Assembly: GCA_022009795.1 (NCBI GenBank)
Contig: CP091724.1
Span: forward strand, 806,001-870,000
From: Anaerotruncus sp.
GTDB lineage: Bacteria; Bacillota; Clostridia; Oscillospirales; Acutalibacteraceae
Length of the DNA stretch: 64,000 nucleotides
Direction: 5' to 3'
Positions within the stretch are counted from its first letter, which is position 1. Each line of letters opens with the position of its first letter. Shown piece after piece: positions 50,630-60,959 of this stretch. The translations under genes and the position numbers were made by a program. The notes under the pieces are model-generated. The model searched no databases. It was given only the letters and a program-made list of their open reading frames with translations, and had not been told where the DNA came from.

Positions 50630-51537
50630 TCGGTTACCCTTATCTCCATTTCGAGCTTAACGCCCTTTTTTTCATACACTGTTTCGGAGCACTCTTTGCA
50701 AAGATTCAAAACATCATTACAGATTGCCCCGCCTTTATTTATAACAAAACCGGCGTGCTTTGTACTGATTTCCGCACCGCCTACTCCTTTTGCCCTTTAA
50801 GCCGCATTCCTCAATGAGCGCGCCCGCGAAATATCCCTCGGGGCGTTTAAAGGTTGAGCCTGCGCTCGGATATTCAAGCGGCTGCTTATCTTTTCTGCGC
50901 TGCAAAAAATCTTCCATTTTCGCTTTAATTTCCGCTTTATCACCCTTTTGGAGCCTCATATAAAGACCGGTTACAATGCATTCGTTATCGTAATACGCCG
51001 AATGCCTGTAAGAAAGAGCAAGCTCATCGCCAGAAAGCGTGCCGAGATCACCGTTTTTATCAATATGCTCGCATTTAAAAAAAGCACATCTTTCATTTCA
51101 CCGCCGTAAGCACCTGCATTCATAAATGCCGCGCCGCCGCAGGAGCCGGGGATTCCGAATGCAAATTCCAAACCCGAAAGCCCGTTTTCAAGAGCAAATC
51201 GGCAAACCTTCATAAGCGAAGCGCCGCTTTGAGCATAAATCACACCGTTTTCAAGAAGCTTTATATCGGAAAAATCGCCGCCGAAGCAAATAACGCATGC
51301 GTTTATACCATCATCCGCCACCAAAAGATTGGAGCCGTTGCCGACAGCGATATATCTGATATTTTCATTGCGGCAAAATTTAATTACATTTGCCGCCTCA
51401 TCGGTGCTTTTTGGAAAGAACATAAGCCTTGCCGCGCCGCCGATTTTAAAGGTGGTGTGGCGGCTCATTGGCTCGTTTTCAGCATACTTGCCGCCGAAAG
51501 ACTTAATATAGTTTATAAGCTTTTCCAAAAATATCAC
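50626..51537 (-). CDS. murB: UDP-N-acetylenolpyruvoylglucosamine reductase (frameshifted)
   Basis: FAD enzyme that makes UDP-N-acetylmuramate for peptidoglycan. FAD-binding motifs TTFKIGGAARLMFFP and GNGSNLLVADDG, then FGIPGSCGGAAFMNAGAYGG, and the catalytic serine region YPSAGSTFKRPEGYFAGALI in another frame. The end is KKGVKLEMEIRVTE, overlapping the rapZ start. Breaks near 51080, 50965 and 50790. About 302 residues. The ROK kinase stop lies 2 bases upstream. Confidence 0.95.
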
Positions 51538-51539
51538 CG

Positions 51540-52490
51540 TTATTTAGTTCTGCCGAGAAGAGCCGCACCGATAACGCCCGCATCGTTGCCAAGCTCTGCC
51601 CTTACGATTTTTGTTTGAATTTTACTGTGAATCGAATATCTTTCCGCCTGAACAAATCTGCGAAGCGGCTTCATAAGGGTTTCGCCCTCATTGCAAATTC
51701 CGCCGCCGATGCAAATGATTTCGGGCTGAAGCGCATTTACAAGATTGATAAGGCCGCAGGCAACATACTTTATGTAGCTTTCAACAACCTTAATGCCTGC
51801 AACATCGCCCCTGCGCTTGGCGTCAAACGCGGTTTTGCCGGTTACCTTGCCCTCTTCCTTAACGATTTCATGCATAACGGAATCGGGATATTCCTCCATC
51901 GCTTTTCTTGTTTGGCGGATAAGAGCAGTTGCGGAAGCATAAGCCTCCCAGCAACCGTTTCTGCCGCAGCTGCAAGGTTCGCCGTCAAGCACTATAACCG
52001 TGTGGCCGCACTCGCCGCCCGCGCAGTTTACACCCGAAACGATTTTACCGTCAATAATAATACCCGAGCCTACGCCCGTGCCGAGAGTTACGGCAACAAA
52101 GTTTTGAGCGCCGTGACCGCTGCCCGCATAAGCCTCGCCGAGAGCAGCGCAATTGGCATCGTTTTCAACAAACACAGGAATATTTTCAAGGCGGTTTTCG
52201 AGCATTTCTTTTGCATGAACATCATTAAAGCCGAGATTATTTGCAAATTCAATAATGCCATATTCATTTACCGTGCCCGGTGTGCCCATACCGGCGCTTG
52301 AAATATCGCTCATTTTCAAGCCTGCATTTTCAACCGCCTTGCGGCACATTGCCGCAATATCATCAAATATATCCTCCGCAGAGCGCGGCGCATCGGTGGG
52401 GGTTTTAGCCGTGCCTATAATATTATAATCGTCGTCCACAACGGAAGCCACGATATTTGTTCCTCCGAGATCAATTCCGATACTGTACAT
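51540..52490 (-). CDS. ROK family glucokinase
   Basis: Phosphorylates glucose (or a related hexose) with ATP. The frame is intact at 316 residues. ATP site IGIDLGGTNIVASV, substrate motif ENDANCAALGEA, phosphate loop LGTGVGSGIIIDGKI, and the ROK zinc motif CSCGRNGCWE are all present. The start at MYSIGID (52490) fits the family better than 52502. It lies in an operon-like series after hprK and before murB, linking sugar phosphorylation, carbon control and wall synthesis. Confidence 0.92.
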   Translation of the reverse strand: MYSIGIDLGGTNIVASVVDDDYNIIGTAKTPTDAPRSAEDIFDDIAAMCRKAVENAGLKMSDISSAGMGTPGTVNEYGIIEFANNLGFNDVHAKEMLENRLENIPVFVENDANCAALGEAYAGSGHGAQNFVAVTLGTGVGSGIIIDGKIVSGVNCAGGECGHTVIVLDGEPCSCGRNGCWEAYASATALIRQTRKAMEEYPDSVMHEIVKEEGKVTGKTAFDAKRRGDVAGIKVVESYIKYVACGLINLVNALQPEIICIGGGICNEGETLMKPLRRFVQAERYSIHSKIQTKIVRAELGNDAGVIGAALLGRTK

Positions 52491-52554
52491 AAATTTAAAC
52501 AACCTTTCAAAATTTTATATAAAAACGCCGTGCGGCGAAATTTATGCAGAAAAT

Positions 52555-53523
52555 TCAATCCTGCCAGAATTTAACTTCTTTTTCTTCAGGCTCGAAATCA
52601 TCCATTCCGAGGCCGATCATAAGCTCTCGCGCCGCGTTATAGCCCATTTTTCCTTTTGCCTGTTATTCATGGCGGCGGTTTCGATGATAACGGCAAGGTT
52701 TCTGCCGGGGTTTACAGGCACCGTGATAACCGGCACCTTAACATCAAGAATTTTTGTGTATTCGTTATCGATACCGAGTCTGTCGTAAGCCTTGCCGGCT
52801 TCCCACGGCTCAAGACTGATAACCATATTTATTTTTTCCGTATCCTTAACCGAACCCATACCGAAAAGGCGGCGTGCATTGATTATGCCGATACCGCGAA
52901 GCTCGATAAAGTGGCGTATATTATTCGGCGAGGAGCCGATAAGCGTGCGTGCGTCCGTGCGCCTGATTTCAACAGCGTCGTCTGCGATAAGGCGGTGGCC
53001 TCTTTTGATAAGCTCAACGGCGGTTTCCGATTTGCCCGCACCACTTTCGCCGATAATCAAAACACCCTCGCCGTAAACCTCGCAAAGCACGCCGTGGCGC
53101 GTTATGCGCGGAGCAAGGCTTGTGTTAAGATACTGAATAAGATTTGCAAGAAAAGGCGAAGTTTCCTCGTTTGTTTTTAAAAGCGGCACGCCGTGCTGTT
53201 CAAAAAGCTTTTTCAAAATATTCGGGGGTTTCAAGCCCGCGTGTGATAACCGCGGCGGCGGGCCGAAGCGAAAGCCATTTTGAAACCGCTTCGATTTGCT
53301 TTTTCGCGGCTCATATTTTTGAAGGAAACCGAATTCCGTCCACCCCAAAATTTGAATACGGCGCGTATCAAAAATAATCCGTATATCCCGTAAGGACGAT
53401 ACCCGGTCTGTTGACCTCGTTGGTTTCAATCAAAATATCGTTTGCATCCTGCGGCAAATAAATTGTTTCAAGCCCGTGTGAATCAATGATTTTTTGAAGC
53501 GACACGGTATAATGCTCGGACAT
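52555..53523 (-). CDS. hprK: HPr kinase/phosphorylase (frameshifted)
   Basis: Bifunctional enzyme that phosphorylates or dephosphorylates Ser46 of HPr in carbon catabolite control. N-terminal domain: NRPGIVLTGYTDYF with breaks through 53350-53210. Catalytic domain: HGVLCEVYGEGVLIIGESGA with Walker A GESGAGKSE, the FIELRGIGIINARRLFG signature, and, in the correct frame, a C-terminal loop RQKGKMGYNAAREL and end VKFWQD at 52555. About 317 residues. GAGGAGG lies before the ATG at 53523. No ptsH is seen. Confidence 0.93.
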
Positions 53524-53652
53524 AAGAGATAATCCTCCTCTGCGGCTTTGCGGCACAAAAAGGCGCACTGCTTTATATTATTTATTATTATATAATATTC
53601 GACAGGCAATTATCAACCTTTTATTAACAATTTATCTAATTTATTTTTATGA

Positions 53653-53681
53653 TTTACAAAAGAGCTTATTTGTGCTATATT
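53653..53681 (+). promoter_or_regulatory. promoter of the GT4 gene
   Basis: -35 TTTACA (53653-53658), spacer 17, extended -10 TGCTATATT (TATATT 53676-53681), 28 bases before the start. Confidence 0.6.
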
Positions 53682-53709
53682 ACAATAAATAATTTTAAGA
53701 GGTTTCAAA

Positions 53710-54912
53710 ATGAATTCCGAGTTAAAAAAATAGCAGTGGGAACGGATGCTTTTCCGCCGACTACGGACGGCATAAGCAATGTTGCCCAAAACTACGCTTC
53801 GCTTATTAACAAAGAGCACGGCAAAGCCGTGATAGTTACACCGAAAAACCCAAATCAACAAGACGCAAATTACGATTATGAAATATTCAGATACAAAAGC
53901 TGGTGGTTTCCCTCAAAAGAAGGCTACAGCTTCGGCTGGCCGTTCGGCGATAAGCTCAGCTACGAAATCATAAACAGAGGCTTTGACGTGCTTCACAGCC
54001 ACTGCCCGCTTGCCACAAGCTATTATTTCAGGCTCGTGAACAGAAAGCTGAGAATACCCACCGTGCTCACCTACCACACAAAATACGAATATGATTTTTG
54101 ACAGGCGCGTACCCACAAAACCGGCAAGGGATTTTTGCATACCGCTTTTTACTTAACAACATCAACGCCGCCGATGAAGTGTGGGTAACAAGTGCAGGCA
54201 CGGCTGACAGCCTGCGAAAAAAATCGGCTACAACGGCGATTTCATCGTTATGCCAAACGGCTACGACATGAAAAAAACGATAATCGACCCGAAAACAACC
54301 GCAGAAATAAAAGCATCTTACGGAATTCCGCAAAATGTGCCGCTGTTTATCTATGCCGGCAGAATGATTTGGTATAAAAACATAAAAATCATTCTTGATG
54401 CCTGCAAAATGATGAAAAACGCAGGCAGAGATTTCAGGCTGATAATGCTCGGCTTCGGCGCGGACGAAAACAAAATCAAAAGATATTATCAAAGGCTCGG
54501 AATTGCGGACAAAATCATAAACACGGGAAAAATGCTGAACAGAGAAAAAATGCAGCAGCATTATGCGGCTGCGGATCTGCTTATATTCCCCTCCACATTT
54601 GACACAAACGGCCTTGTGGTGCGTGAAGCGGCATCATGCGCAACACCATCGCTTTTGGTGAGCGGCTCCTGCGCCGCAGAAGGTGTTTCCGACGGAGTAA
54701 ACGGCTTCCTTTGCGAAGAAAGCGCCGAAAGCATATTTGGCAAACTTTGCGAAATTGCGAACAAACGCCAACTTATCGAAACGGTGGGGCTGGGCGCTCA
54801 AAAAGACATTTACATCAGCTGGAACGAAGCAGTTTCAAGAGCTTACAGCAGATATCAAATAGTTGCCGATGATTTTTTTATACCAAAGGAAAAAGACAAA
54901 AATGCCATATAG
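53710..54912 (+). CDS. glycosyltransferase family 4 (diacylglycerol glucosyltransferase-like), frameshifted
   Basis: Retaining GT-B fold transferase. The N-terminal domain reads IAVGTDAFPPTTDGISNVAQ and HSHCPLATSYYF; the C-terminal domain has VPLFIYAGRMIWYKNIKIIL, NREKMQQHYAAADLLIFPST and the nucleotide-sugar site DTNGLVVREAASCATPSLLV (normally E-x7-E). It resembles alpha-glucosyl-diacylglycerol synthases and other GT4 enzymes; lipid substrate is inferred from similarity. Breaks: the A-run at 53725-53731, then near 54100, 54150 and 54220. About 400 residues. AGAGG precedes the ATG. Confidence 0.82.
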
Positions 54913-55012
54913 GTTTTTAACTGCGATTTTTTTAGTTATATTACGCAAACAAAAAGCATTAAAATCAAATTTGCAGAACAAAAATTATGTGCAACATTTC
55001 AAAAGAAAGCAT

Positions 55013-55052
55013 AAAAAAAGCATTGTGAAATTTAAATCACAATGCTTTTTTT
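55013..55052. terminator. bidirectional terminator
   Basis: 16-bp stem AAAAAAAGCATTGTGA/TCACAATGCTTTTTTT with an eight-base loop between the convergent GT4 gene and nrdR. T-runs on both strands. Confidence 0.9.
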
Positions 55053-55063
55053 ATTATGCCTGA

Positions 55064-55510
55064 TTATAATTTTGAAATTTCCTCGATAAAGGAAGATGCG
55101 GAATCAAACGCCTTATAAACCGAGGCAGAAGCGAACATAAAGCAACTTCATCGATATCCTTAAGCTTTTCCATAATAAGCTCGCCGATACGAACGCTTGT
55201 TACTTCTCTATCTGTTGCGCTCTGAAGAGTGGCTTCAATTTCATTGATTGCGTTTTTCAAGCTCCGTTGAGGTTACGGGGCGCTTTTCGCAAGCGCGAAG
55301 CATGCCTTTAAGAACCTTAGTTCTGTCGAACACCTCACGGCTTTTATCTTTTTTTATAACGATAATCGGAACATCTTCGATAACCTCATAAGTGGTGAAC
55401 CTTTTGCCGCACTGAACGCATTCACGGCGGCGACGGATTCTTTCGTTTTCATCCGTCGGTCTGGAATCGATTACCTTGCTTTCCTCGCATCCGCAAAACG
55501 GGCACTTCAT
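55064..55510 (-). CDS. nrdR: transcriptional repressor NrdR (frameshifted)
   Basis: Zinc-ribbon/ATP-cone repressor of ribonucleotide reductase genes. Zinc ribbon CPFCG...[16 protein letters not shown] (residues 3-37), then the ATP cone [20 protein letters not shown] and, after a break near 55265, [20 protein letters not shown], and in a third frame the end [17 protein letters not shown] at 55064. About 149 residues. Two NrdR-box-like sequences lie upstream, suggesting autoregulation. No nrd structural gene is in the window. Confidence 0.95.
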
Positions 55511-55593
55511 AAATCAAAACCCCCTTATAGTTCTTGACCGAGCACAAGAACCGCCTTAAATTTCGGCTCAACTGCTTACAGAAAGTGATTATA

Positions 55594-55644
55594 ACACAAT
55601 ATATAGACAAATGCAAGTGTTTTTACTTTACACAATATATTGTG
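55594..55644. promoter_or_regulatory. pair of NrdR-box-like sites upstream of nrdR
   Basis: Box 1 ACACAATATATAGAC (55594-55608) and box 2 ACACAATATATTGTG (55630-55644). Box 2 is a full palindrome fitting the NrdR consensus ACACWATATATWGTG-like pattern. They lie 84-134 bases upstream of nrdR, with 21 bases between boxes. Confidence 0.7.
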
Positions 55645-55672
55645 ACGGGGAAAATTACCGTTCTAAACAAAT

Positions 55673-56560
55673 TTATTTTTGGTGAGCGGGCTTTTTATTA
55701 TTATATATAAACATCCAAACTGCCATTGAGCAAATGATAACATAGCCCACAAACGACCAAATGTCCGGAACATCACCAAAGACGAAAAAGCCCGCAATTG
55801 CCGCAAAAATGATTTGCGAATAATCATAAACCGAGATTTCGCGGCTCGGAGCATAGGTGTATGCCGCGGTTATGGAAAACTGCCCTCCGGCGGCGCAAAC
55901 GCCCGCCATAAGAAGCATAATCCATTGCTGAGCACTCATATAATGATAATTAAAAATCAAATAAGGCAGAGTTACGGCGCAGGAAAAAGCGGAGAAAAAA
56001 ATAAGACGATAAAGCTTGCCGTTTTCGCCCTGCAAGCCGAGCTTACGAACGCAAGTGTATGCCGCGCCCGCGCCCATTCCGCCGCCGAATCCCGCGAGAG
56101 TTGCCAAAATATCGGGATTGCTGAAGGTGGGTTTTATAATAAACAATGCGCCGGCAAATGCCACGCCGACGGCAACAGCCTGCTTGGGTTTAACCTTTTC
56201 TTTAATGAAAATCGCAGAAAAAATCAGCACGAAAAACGGGCTCATTTTATTGAGCATAGAGGCGTCGGCAAGTTCAATTCTGTCCAGCGCGTAAAAATTG
56301 CCGAAAAACACCCGCCAGGCCGAGTGCAGAGCGAATTATTAAATAATTCATACTGCCCTTTTTCGGCTTAAAGCTTTCGTGCGATTTCAGCATTGCGGCA
56401 AAAGCAAAAATCATTGCCACAAAATTGCGAAAGAACACTTTTTGCACGGTGGGTACTTCGCCGGCAAGACGCACAAAGGTGTTCATTCCCGTAAAGCACA
56501 AAGCGGAGAGAATTATAAAAAAATTACGCCCTTTGTTTTTTTATTTACATTATCTAACAT
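55673..56560 (-). CDS. EamA/DMT family transporter (frameshifted)
   Basis: Ten-helix drug/metabolite transporter with two EamA repeats. The first repeat reads ALCFTGMNTFVRLAG and VQKVFFRNFVAMIFAFAAML, ending in GNFYALDRIELADASMLNKM; the second has AAGGQFSITAAYTYAPSREI and YSQIIFAAIAGFFVFGDVPD. The start in the correct frame is MLDNVNKKTKGV at 56560, two T surplus near 56520 hiding it; another break is near 56310. About 295 residues. Substrate unknown. Confidence 0.82.
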
Positions 56561-56589
56561 AAAAAAACACTCAATTCAAAAAAGCATAA

Positions 56590-56615
56590 AAAGGCGAATG
56601 ATGACATTCGCCTTT
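56590..56615 (-). terminator. terminator of the aminotransferase gene
   Basis: Perfect stem AAAGGCGAATG/CATTCGCCTTT with ATGA loop; T-run on the minus strand. Confidence 0.85.
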
Positions 56616-56668
56616 AAAATTATGCACAAATTACATTCTGTTAAAACACATACGTGCCGAGTGAAAAA

Positions 56669-57925
56669 TCAGCCGAGCAATTTTTCTGCGGCGGCAAGAC
56701 GCGTGCAGATGCAAAGAAGCTCTGCCGCAAGAGAAAGTTCATCAACCGGCGGAAAGCTCGGCGCGATACGGATATTTTTGTTATTCGGGTCTTTTCCGTA
56801 AGGATAAGTTGCGCCGACGGAGGTTAAGGTTACACCCGCCTCTTTGCAAAGCTCGCCAACTCTTTTTGCACAGCCGTCCATAACATCAAGGCTGATGAAG
56901 TAGCCGCCCTTCGGAGCAAACCAAGAGGCAATGCCCTTGCCTGCAAGCTCTTCGTTAAGCGTTTTGATAACGATATCAAATTTAGGCTTAAGGATTGCCG
57001 CATGCTTTTTCATATGATTGAGCACGCCGTTTGCATCGCCGAAGAAAACAACATGACGGTGCTGATTCATTTTATCATAGCTGATGACCTGAGCATTGAG
57101 CCGTGATTTAATCATTTTGATATTATTATCGCTTGCGATTATTGCAGAAACGCCTGCACCGGGGAAAGTGATTTTTGAAGTTGAGCAAACTTCAACAACC
57201 ATATCGTCGTTGCCGTATTCGGGAAGCACATCGAAAATGTTGAGCAGCTTATCGCCGTCCTCAACCAAATCATGAACGCAATAAGCATTATCCCAAACAA
57301 TTCTGAAATCCTCGGCTGCCGGCTTAAGGGCCGCAATTCTGCGAACAACATCATCGCTGAAAGTGATGCCCTGCGGGTTTGAATACTTGGGAACGCAGAA
57401 CATACCTTTAACAGAAGGATCTTTAACAAGCTCCTCAATCGCATCCATATCGGGGCCGTCCTGCTTCATATCAACATTTATCATTTCAATTCCGAAATGC
57501 TCAAGAATTGTGAAATGGCGGTCATATCCCGGAACGGGGCAAAGAAATTTAACCTTATCAAGCTTGCACCAGGGAGTGCTGCCTGCGCCGTGAGTGTAGC
57601 ACTGCGAAACATAATCAAACATAAGATTAAGGCTTGATGTGGGGCCAACGATAACATTTTCGGGTTTAACGCCCATCAAATCGGCAAAAAGCTTTTTACA
57701 GCTCGGAATACCGTCAAGCATACCATAGTTTCTAACATCAACGCCGTCTGAAACATAATCCTTTACATCATTAAGAGCAACGGAAAGATCAAGCTGCTCC
57801 TTGCAAGGCTTACCGCGGCTCATATCAAGCTTAAGTCCGCGTGCCTTAAATTCATTATATCTTTGCTCAAGAGAGGCCTTTTCCGAGAGGAGCTCCTCCC
57901 TGCTCATTTCTTTATAAGTTTTCAT
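56669..57925 (-). CDS. PLP-dependent aminotransferase, class I/II (MocR-type aspartate aminotransferase branch)
   Basis: Intact 418-residue enzyme. The N-terminus LDMSRGKPCKEQLDLS and YGMLDGIPSCKKLFADLMGV match the branch annotated as aspartate aminotransferase type (Aminotran_MocR domain). The PLP-binding Lys is in CSTSKITFPGAGVS (residues about 246-259), the Asp that contacts the pyridine N is in IVWDNAYCVHDL, and the substrate-binding Arg is in RIAPSFPPVDEL. Start at MKTYKEMSREEL (57925). It probably supplies aspartate or glutamate, but the exact amino acid pair is not readable. Confidence 0.88.
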   Translation of the reverse strand: MKTYKEMSREELLSEKASLEQRYNEFKARGLKLDMSRGKPCKEQLDLSVALNDVKDYVSDGVDVRNYGMLDGIPSCKKLFADLMGVKPENVIVGPTSSLNLMFDYVSQCYTHGAGSTPWCKLDKVKFLCPVPGYDRHFTILEHFGIEMINVDMKQDGPDMDAIEELVKDPSVKGMFCVPKYSNPQGITFSDDVVRRIAALKPAAEDFRIVWDNAYCVHDLVEDGDKLLNIFDVLPEYGNDDMVVEVCSTSKITFPGAGVSAIIASDNNIKMIKSRLNAQVISYDKMNQHRHVVFFGDANGVLNHMKKHAAILKPKFDIVIKTLNEELAGKGIASWFAPKGGYFISLDVMDGCAKRVGELCKEAGVTLTSVGATYPYGKDPNNKNIRIAPSFPPVDELSLAAELLCICTRLAAAEKLLG

Positions 57926-58112
57926 ATAACACAACTCCTTTTCCCGAATATTCTATCACTATTCACCATGCAATGCAATGTATAAAATGATTAGAAAGAG
58001 ACCTTAAAAAGCACATAAAACTATAAAATATGCCACATACGGCGGACATATGTTTTTCAACCGCGGACAATAGACGCTTTTTACAATTGTTTGATATTTT
58101 GAAAAAAGCCGC

Positions 58113-58350
58113 TCAGCATGCCGCCGATTCAATAAACCATTTTGATTCTTCAAGAAAAAGATATGTTTCCATCCCCATTATTGAGCAGGTATATCTAATC
58201 CCCGCTCCGCCGCTTTTAAGAGATGCCGCAGGGCGAATATCGCGCACTTTATCTATTTCGTATTTTTCATCGTCAAGCTTAATCATAAAGGGAATTATTT
58301 TTGCCCTCCGTATCGAATTTTGCAAGCACTTCAACATATTTTTTAATCAT
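58113..58350 (-). CDS. small protein downstream of dinB (frameshifted)
   Basis: About 78 residues: MIKKYVEVLAKFDTEG, then IIPFMIKLDDEKYEIDKVRD and AGIRYTCSIMGMETYLFLEE. One break in the T-run near 58299-58303. It begins 3 bases past the dinB stop, so it is co-translated. I recognise it only as the small conserved neighbour of Y-family polymerases in Clostridia; it is not the YolD type. Beta-rich, cytoplasmic, function unknown. Confidence 0.65.
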
Positions 58351-58352
58351 AA

Positions 58353-59596
58353 TCAGCACATTCCTTTCCAAGTTTTAAAACTTCCGAGCGACTGCTGCTC
58401 GGGCTTTTCCTTTGAGGCTTTTAAATCATCCTTACAAAGCAGTGAGGCACGCAAAACCGCCGAATCGCCGAAACGGCGGCGAATATCATCCACCGTGTGC
58501 TCCACCTTTTTCCAGCTTTTTCGTGGCGCTTTGCATTGCCGGATAAATCGAATTGCAAAAAATCGTCGCCGAAATCGGAAACCGAAACGCCCACGCTGCG
58601 CACCGGCTTTACCCAATCGTAATTTTGAACAAACAGTGCCATGGCTTCGTCGAGAATTTCCGCGGAAACATTGCTGCAGGCGGCAAGCTGCCCTTGGCGG
58701 GTGAAGCTTTTTAAATCCTTGTCGCGAACATAAATCGTGACCGTTTTGCCCTTTACACCCTGCCTTCTGAGCCTTTGGGCAACGCTTTCGCAAAGCATCA
58801 TCATCACTGCCTTAACATCTGCATTATTAACCATATCGCGCGGCGTGGTGGCTGAATTGCCAATGCTTTTTGCAGCCTGCTCGTCATCAATGCGGGCAAC
58901 CGGCGAGGCGTTAAGCCCGTTTGCGTTGCGATAAAGCATTTCACCGTTTTTGCCGAAAACGGAGCGCAAAAGGCCGCAATCCGAATTTGCGATATCCCCA
59001 ACGGTATATATACCGTAGGAATTTAATTTTTTCGCCGTTGATCTGCCCACAAAAAGCAAATCCGAGCAAGGGCTTTTCCACACAATATCCTTATAATTTT
59101 CCTTATTTATAACGGTTACGGCATCGGGCTTTTTATAATCCGAGCCGAATTTAGCAAAAATCTTATTCCACGAAACGCCAACGCTGACGGTGATTCCGAG
59201 TTCAAACTTAACACGGCGGCGGATTTCGTTTGCAATTTCCTCGCCGCTTTGGCGACTGCCCGTAACATCTATCCAATTTTCATCCAGCCCGAAAGGCTCG
59301 ATATATTCGGAATAATCCTTATATATTTTGCGCGCCATATTTGAAAAGCGAACATAAAGCGGAAAGTTCGGCGGAACCACCACAAGTTCGGGGCATTTTT
59401 GCCTTGCCTGCCAAATCGGCTCGGCGGTTTTTATTCCGTATTTTGAAGCGATTTCGTTTTTCGTTAAAATTATACCGTGGCGATCCTCAACACTGCCGCC
59501 AACGGCAACGGGCTTATTGCGTATTTCGGGGCGATGCAAGCATTCCACCGAAGCATAAAACTTATTGCAATCAACGTGCAAAACCGTGCGTTCCAA
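58353..59596 (-). CDS. dinB: DNA polymerase IV, Y family (frameshifted near the end)
   Basis: Error-prone translesion polymerase. The catalytic acidic residues are in LHVDCNKFYASVE and, for the second site, FGLDENWIDVTG. Finger region AVGGSVEDRHGIILTKN, then the helix-hairpin-helix LLFVGRSTAKKLNSYGIYTV, and the little-finger domain to FGDDFLQFDLSGNAKRHEK. A break near 58520 leads to VEHTVDDIRRRFGDSAVLRA and the end SFKTWKGMC at 58353. The start is a TTG at 59596, since no in-frame ATG exists. It is driven by a consensus promoter with a LexA box. Confidence 0.93.
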
Positions 59597-59623
59597 TTCA
59601 TTTCATCTCTTTTTTGCTCATAT

Positions 59624-59666
59624 CGAACATTTGTTCCATTATAACTCAAAGAAGAACAAAAGTCAA
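59624..59666 (-). promoter_or_regulatory. dinB promoter with LexA (SOS) box
   Basis: Minus-strand -35 TTGACT (59661-59666), spacer 17, -10 TATAAT (59638-59643). Abutting the -10 is GGAACAAATGTTCG (59624-59637), matching the Firmicutes LexA box CGAAC-N4-GTTCG at all but one position. Repression by LexA over the transcription start is the obvious reading. Confidence 0.85.
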
Positions 59667-59776
59667 CATTTCGGCGCAGAAAAGCACTGGTAAATTTAAC
59701 CGTGCCGCGATTATTGGGCTTGACTAAATCACAGCAATAAATTATACTGAAACCGATAGATTGAGAGGTAAACCAA

Positions 59777-60521
59777 ATGGCAATTTGCGATATTGCAGGG
59801 CTTAAAGTTGATATAAAGAATATTAAAGGGCGCACAAAAAAGCAAGCTGCTCCCTACTTCTGCGAAGATCAAAGTGAAAGCAAACCGGCAGACATAACAA
59901 TAGATGTTACCCCCGAAAGAATTAAGGCCGCAATGGCAGAGCACCCTGAGCTTAACAATGATGACTGGGAATATATGCTTACCGGCAGTGATTTTTACAC
60001 CGCGCTCATTGATTTTGACGGCATATTGCTCCACTCCTCCTGCGTGGCGGTGGACGGCGTTGCATATGCCTTTTCGGCAGACAGCGGCACCGGCAAATCC
60101 ACGCACACGCAGCTTTGGCTGAAGCATTTCGGCGACAGAGCACACATTGTGAACGACGATAAACCCGCCATAAGATTTATAGACGGCAAGGTTTACGCCT
60201 GCGGCACGCCGTGGAGCGGAAAAATACGATTATTCCACACCGGAAATATTGCCGCTCGGCGGAATTTGCTTTCTTGAACGCAGCGAAACAAACCACATAA
60301 AAAAGGCCGACACATCAAAGGCGATTTACAACATTTTTTCGCAAACCGTGCGCAAGCTCGGCCCTTCAAAAATGGAAAAGCTTTTTGATGTGCTTGAAAA
60401 AATATTTGCAAATGTGCCGATTTGGGAGCTTGGCTGCAATATCAGCGATGAAGCCGTGCTGACATCATATAATGCAATGAAACCCGATAACACGGCTCCG
60501 AAGGAAAAACAAAGCGTGTAA
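59777..60521 (+). CDS. P-loop protein with HPr-kinase-like fold (frameshifted)
   Basis: Predicted cytoplasmic ATP-binding protein of about 248 residues. The Walker A is ADSGTGKSTH (residues about 99-108), preceded by LLHSSCVAVDGVAYAFS and followed by HIVNDDKPAIRFIDGKVYAC and GTPWSGK, the arrangement seen in HprK/PEPCK-like kinases. After a break near 60258 it continues FLERSETNHIKKADTSKAIY to the end. It lacks the HprK N-terminal domain. Its substrate is unknown; peptide-modification or signalling roles exist in related families. DUF3784 follows. Confidence 0.7.
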
Positions 60522-60577
60522 ATAAATTTGCCGTTGCCTCAACAAGGGCGGTACGACGTAGGAATGGAGGAAATAAT

Positions 60578-60921
60578 ATGTTTTCAATAATTCTTAATTC
60601 AGCACTTGGAGTTCTTTTTTTACGGTGATAGCGGCACTTTCGTTTTGCGGCAAAAGCACAAATTTAATTGCCGGCTACAACAATGCCGATGAAGAAGAAA
60701 AAGCGAAATATGATAACAAAAAGCTTGAAAAAGGGCTTGGTATCTCAACAGCAATAATAGCCTTGTTTGAATACCTGTTTGCTTTTCTTTCATACCGTGC
60801 ATTTTGCGGCGCAATAACAGACACCGCAATGAAAATATTTATTGCCGTATATGCAGTGGCTGTTATCTGCGTTGTTGCCGCATACGCAGCATATGCAAAC
60901 ACAAAATGCAAAATCAAATAA
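60578..60921 (+). CDS. DUF3784 family membrane protein (frameshifted)
   Basis: About 114 residues with three hydrophobic helices (FSIILNSALGVLFF, GISTAIIALFEYLFAFLSY, IFIAVYAVAVICVVAAYAAY). The loop LIAGYNNADEEEKAKYDNKK is the hallmark of DUF3784. One break lies in the T-run at 60613-60620. GGAGG lies 8 bases before the ATG. Function unknown. Confidence 0.8.
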
Positions 60922-60959
60922 GATTTAATTTTAAACAATAATTTCAAAACAAAAACAAA

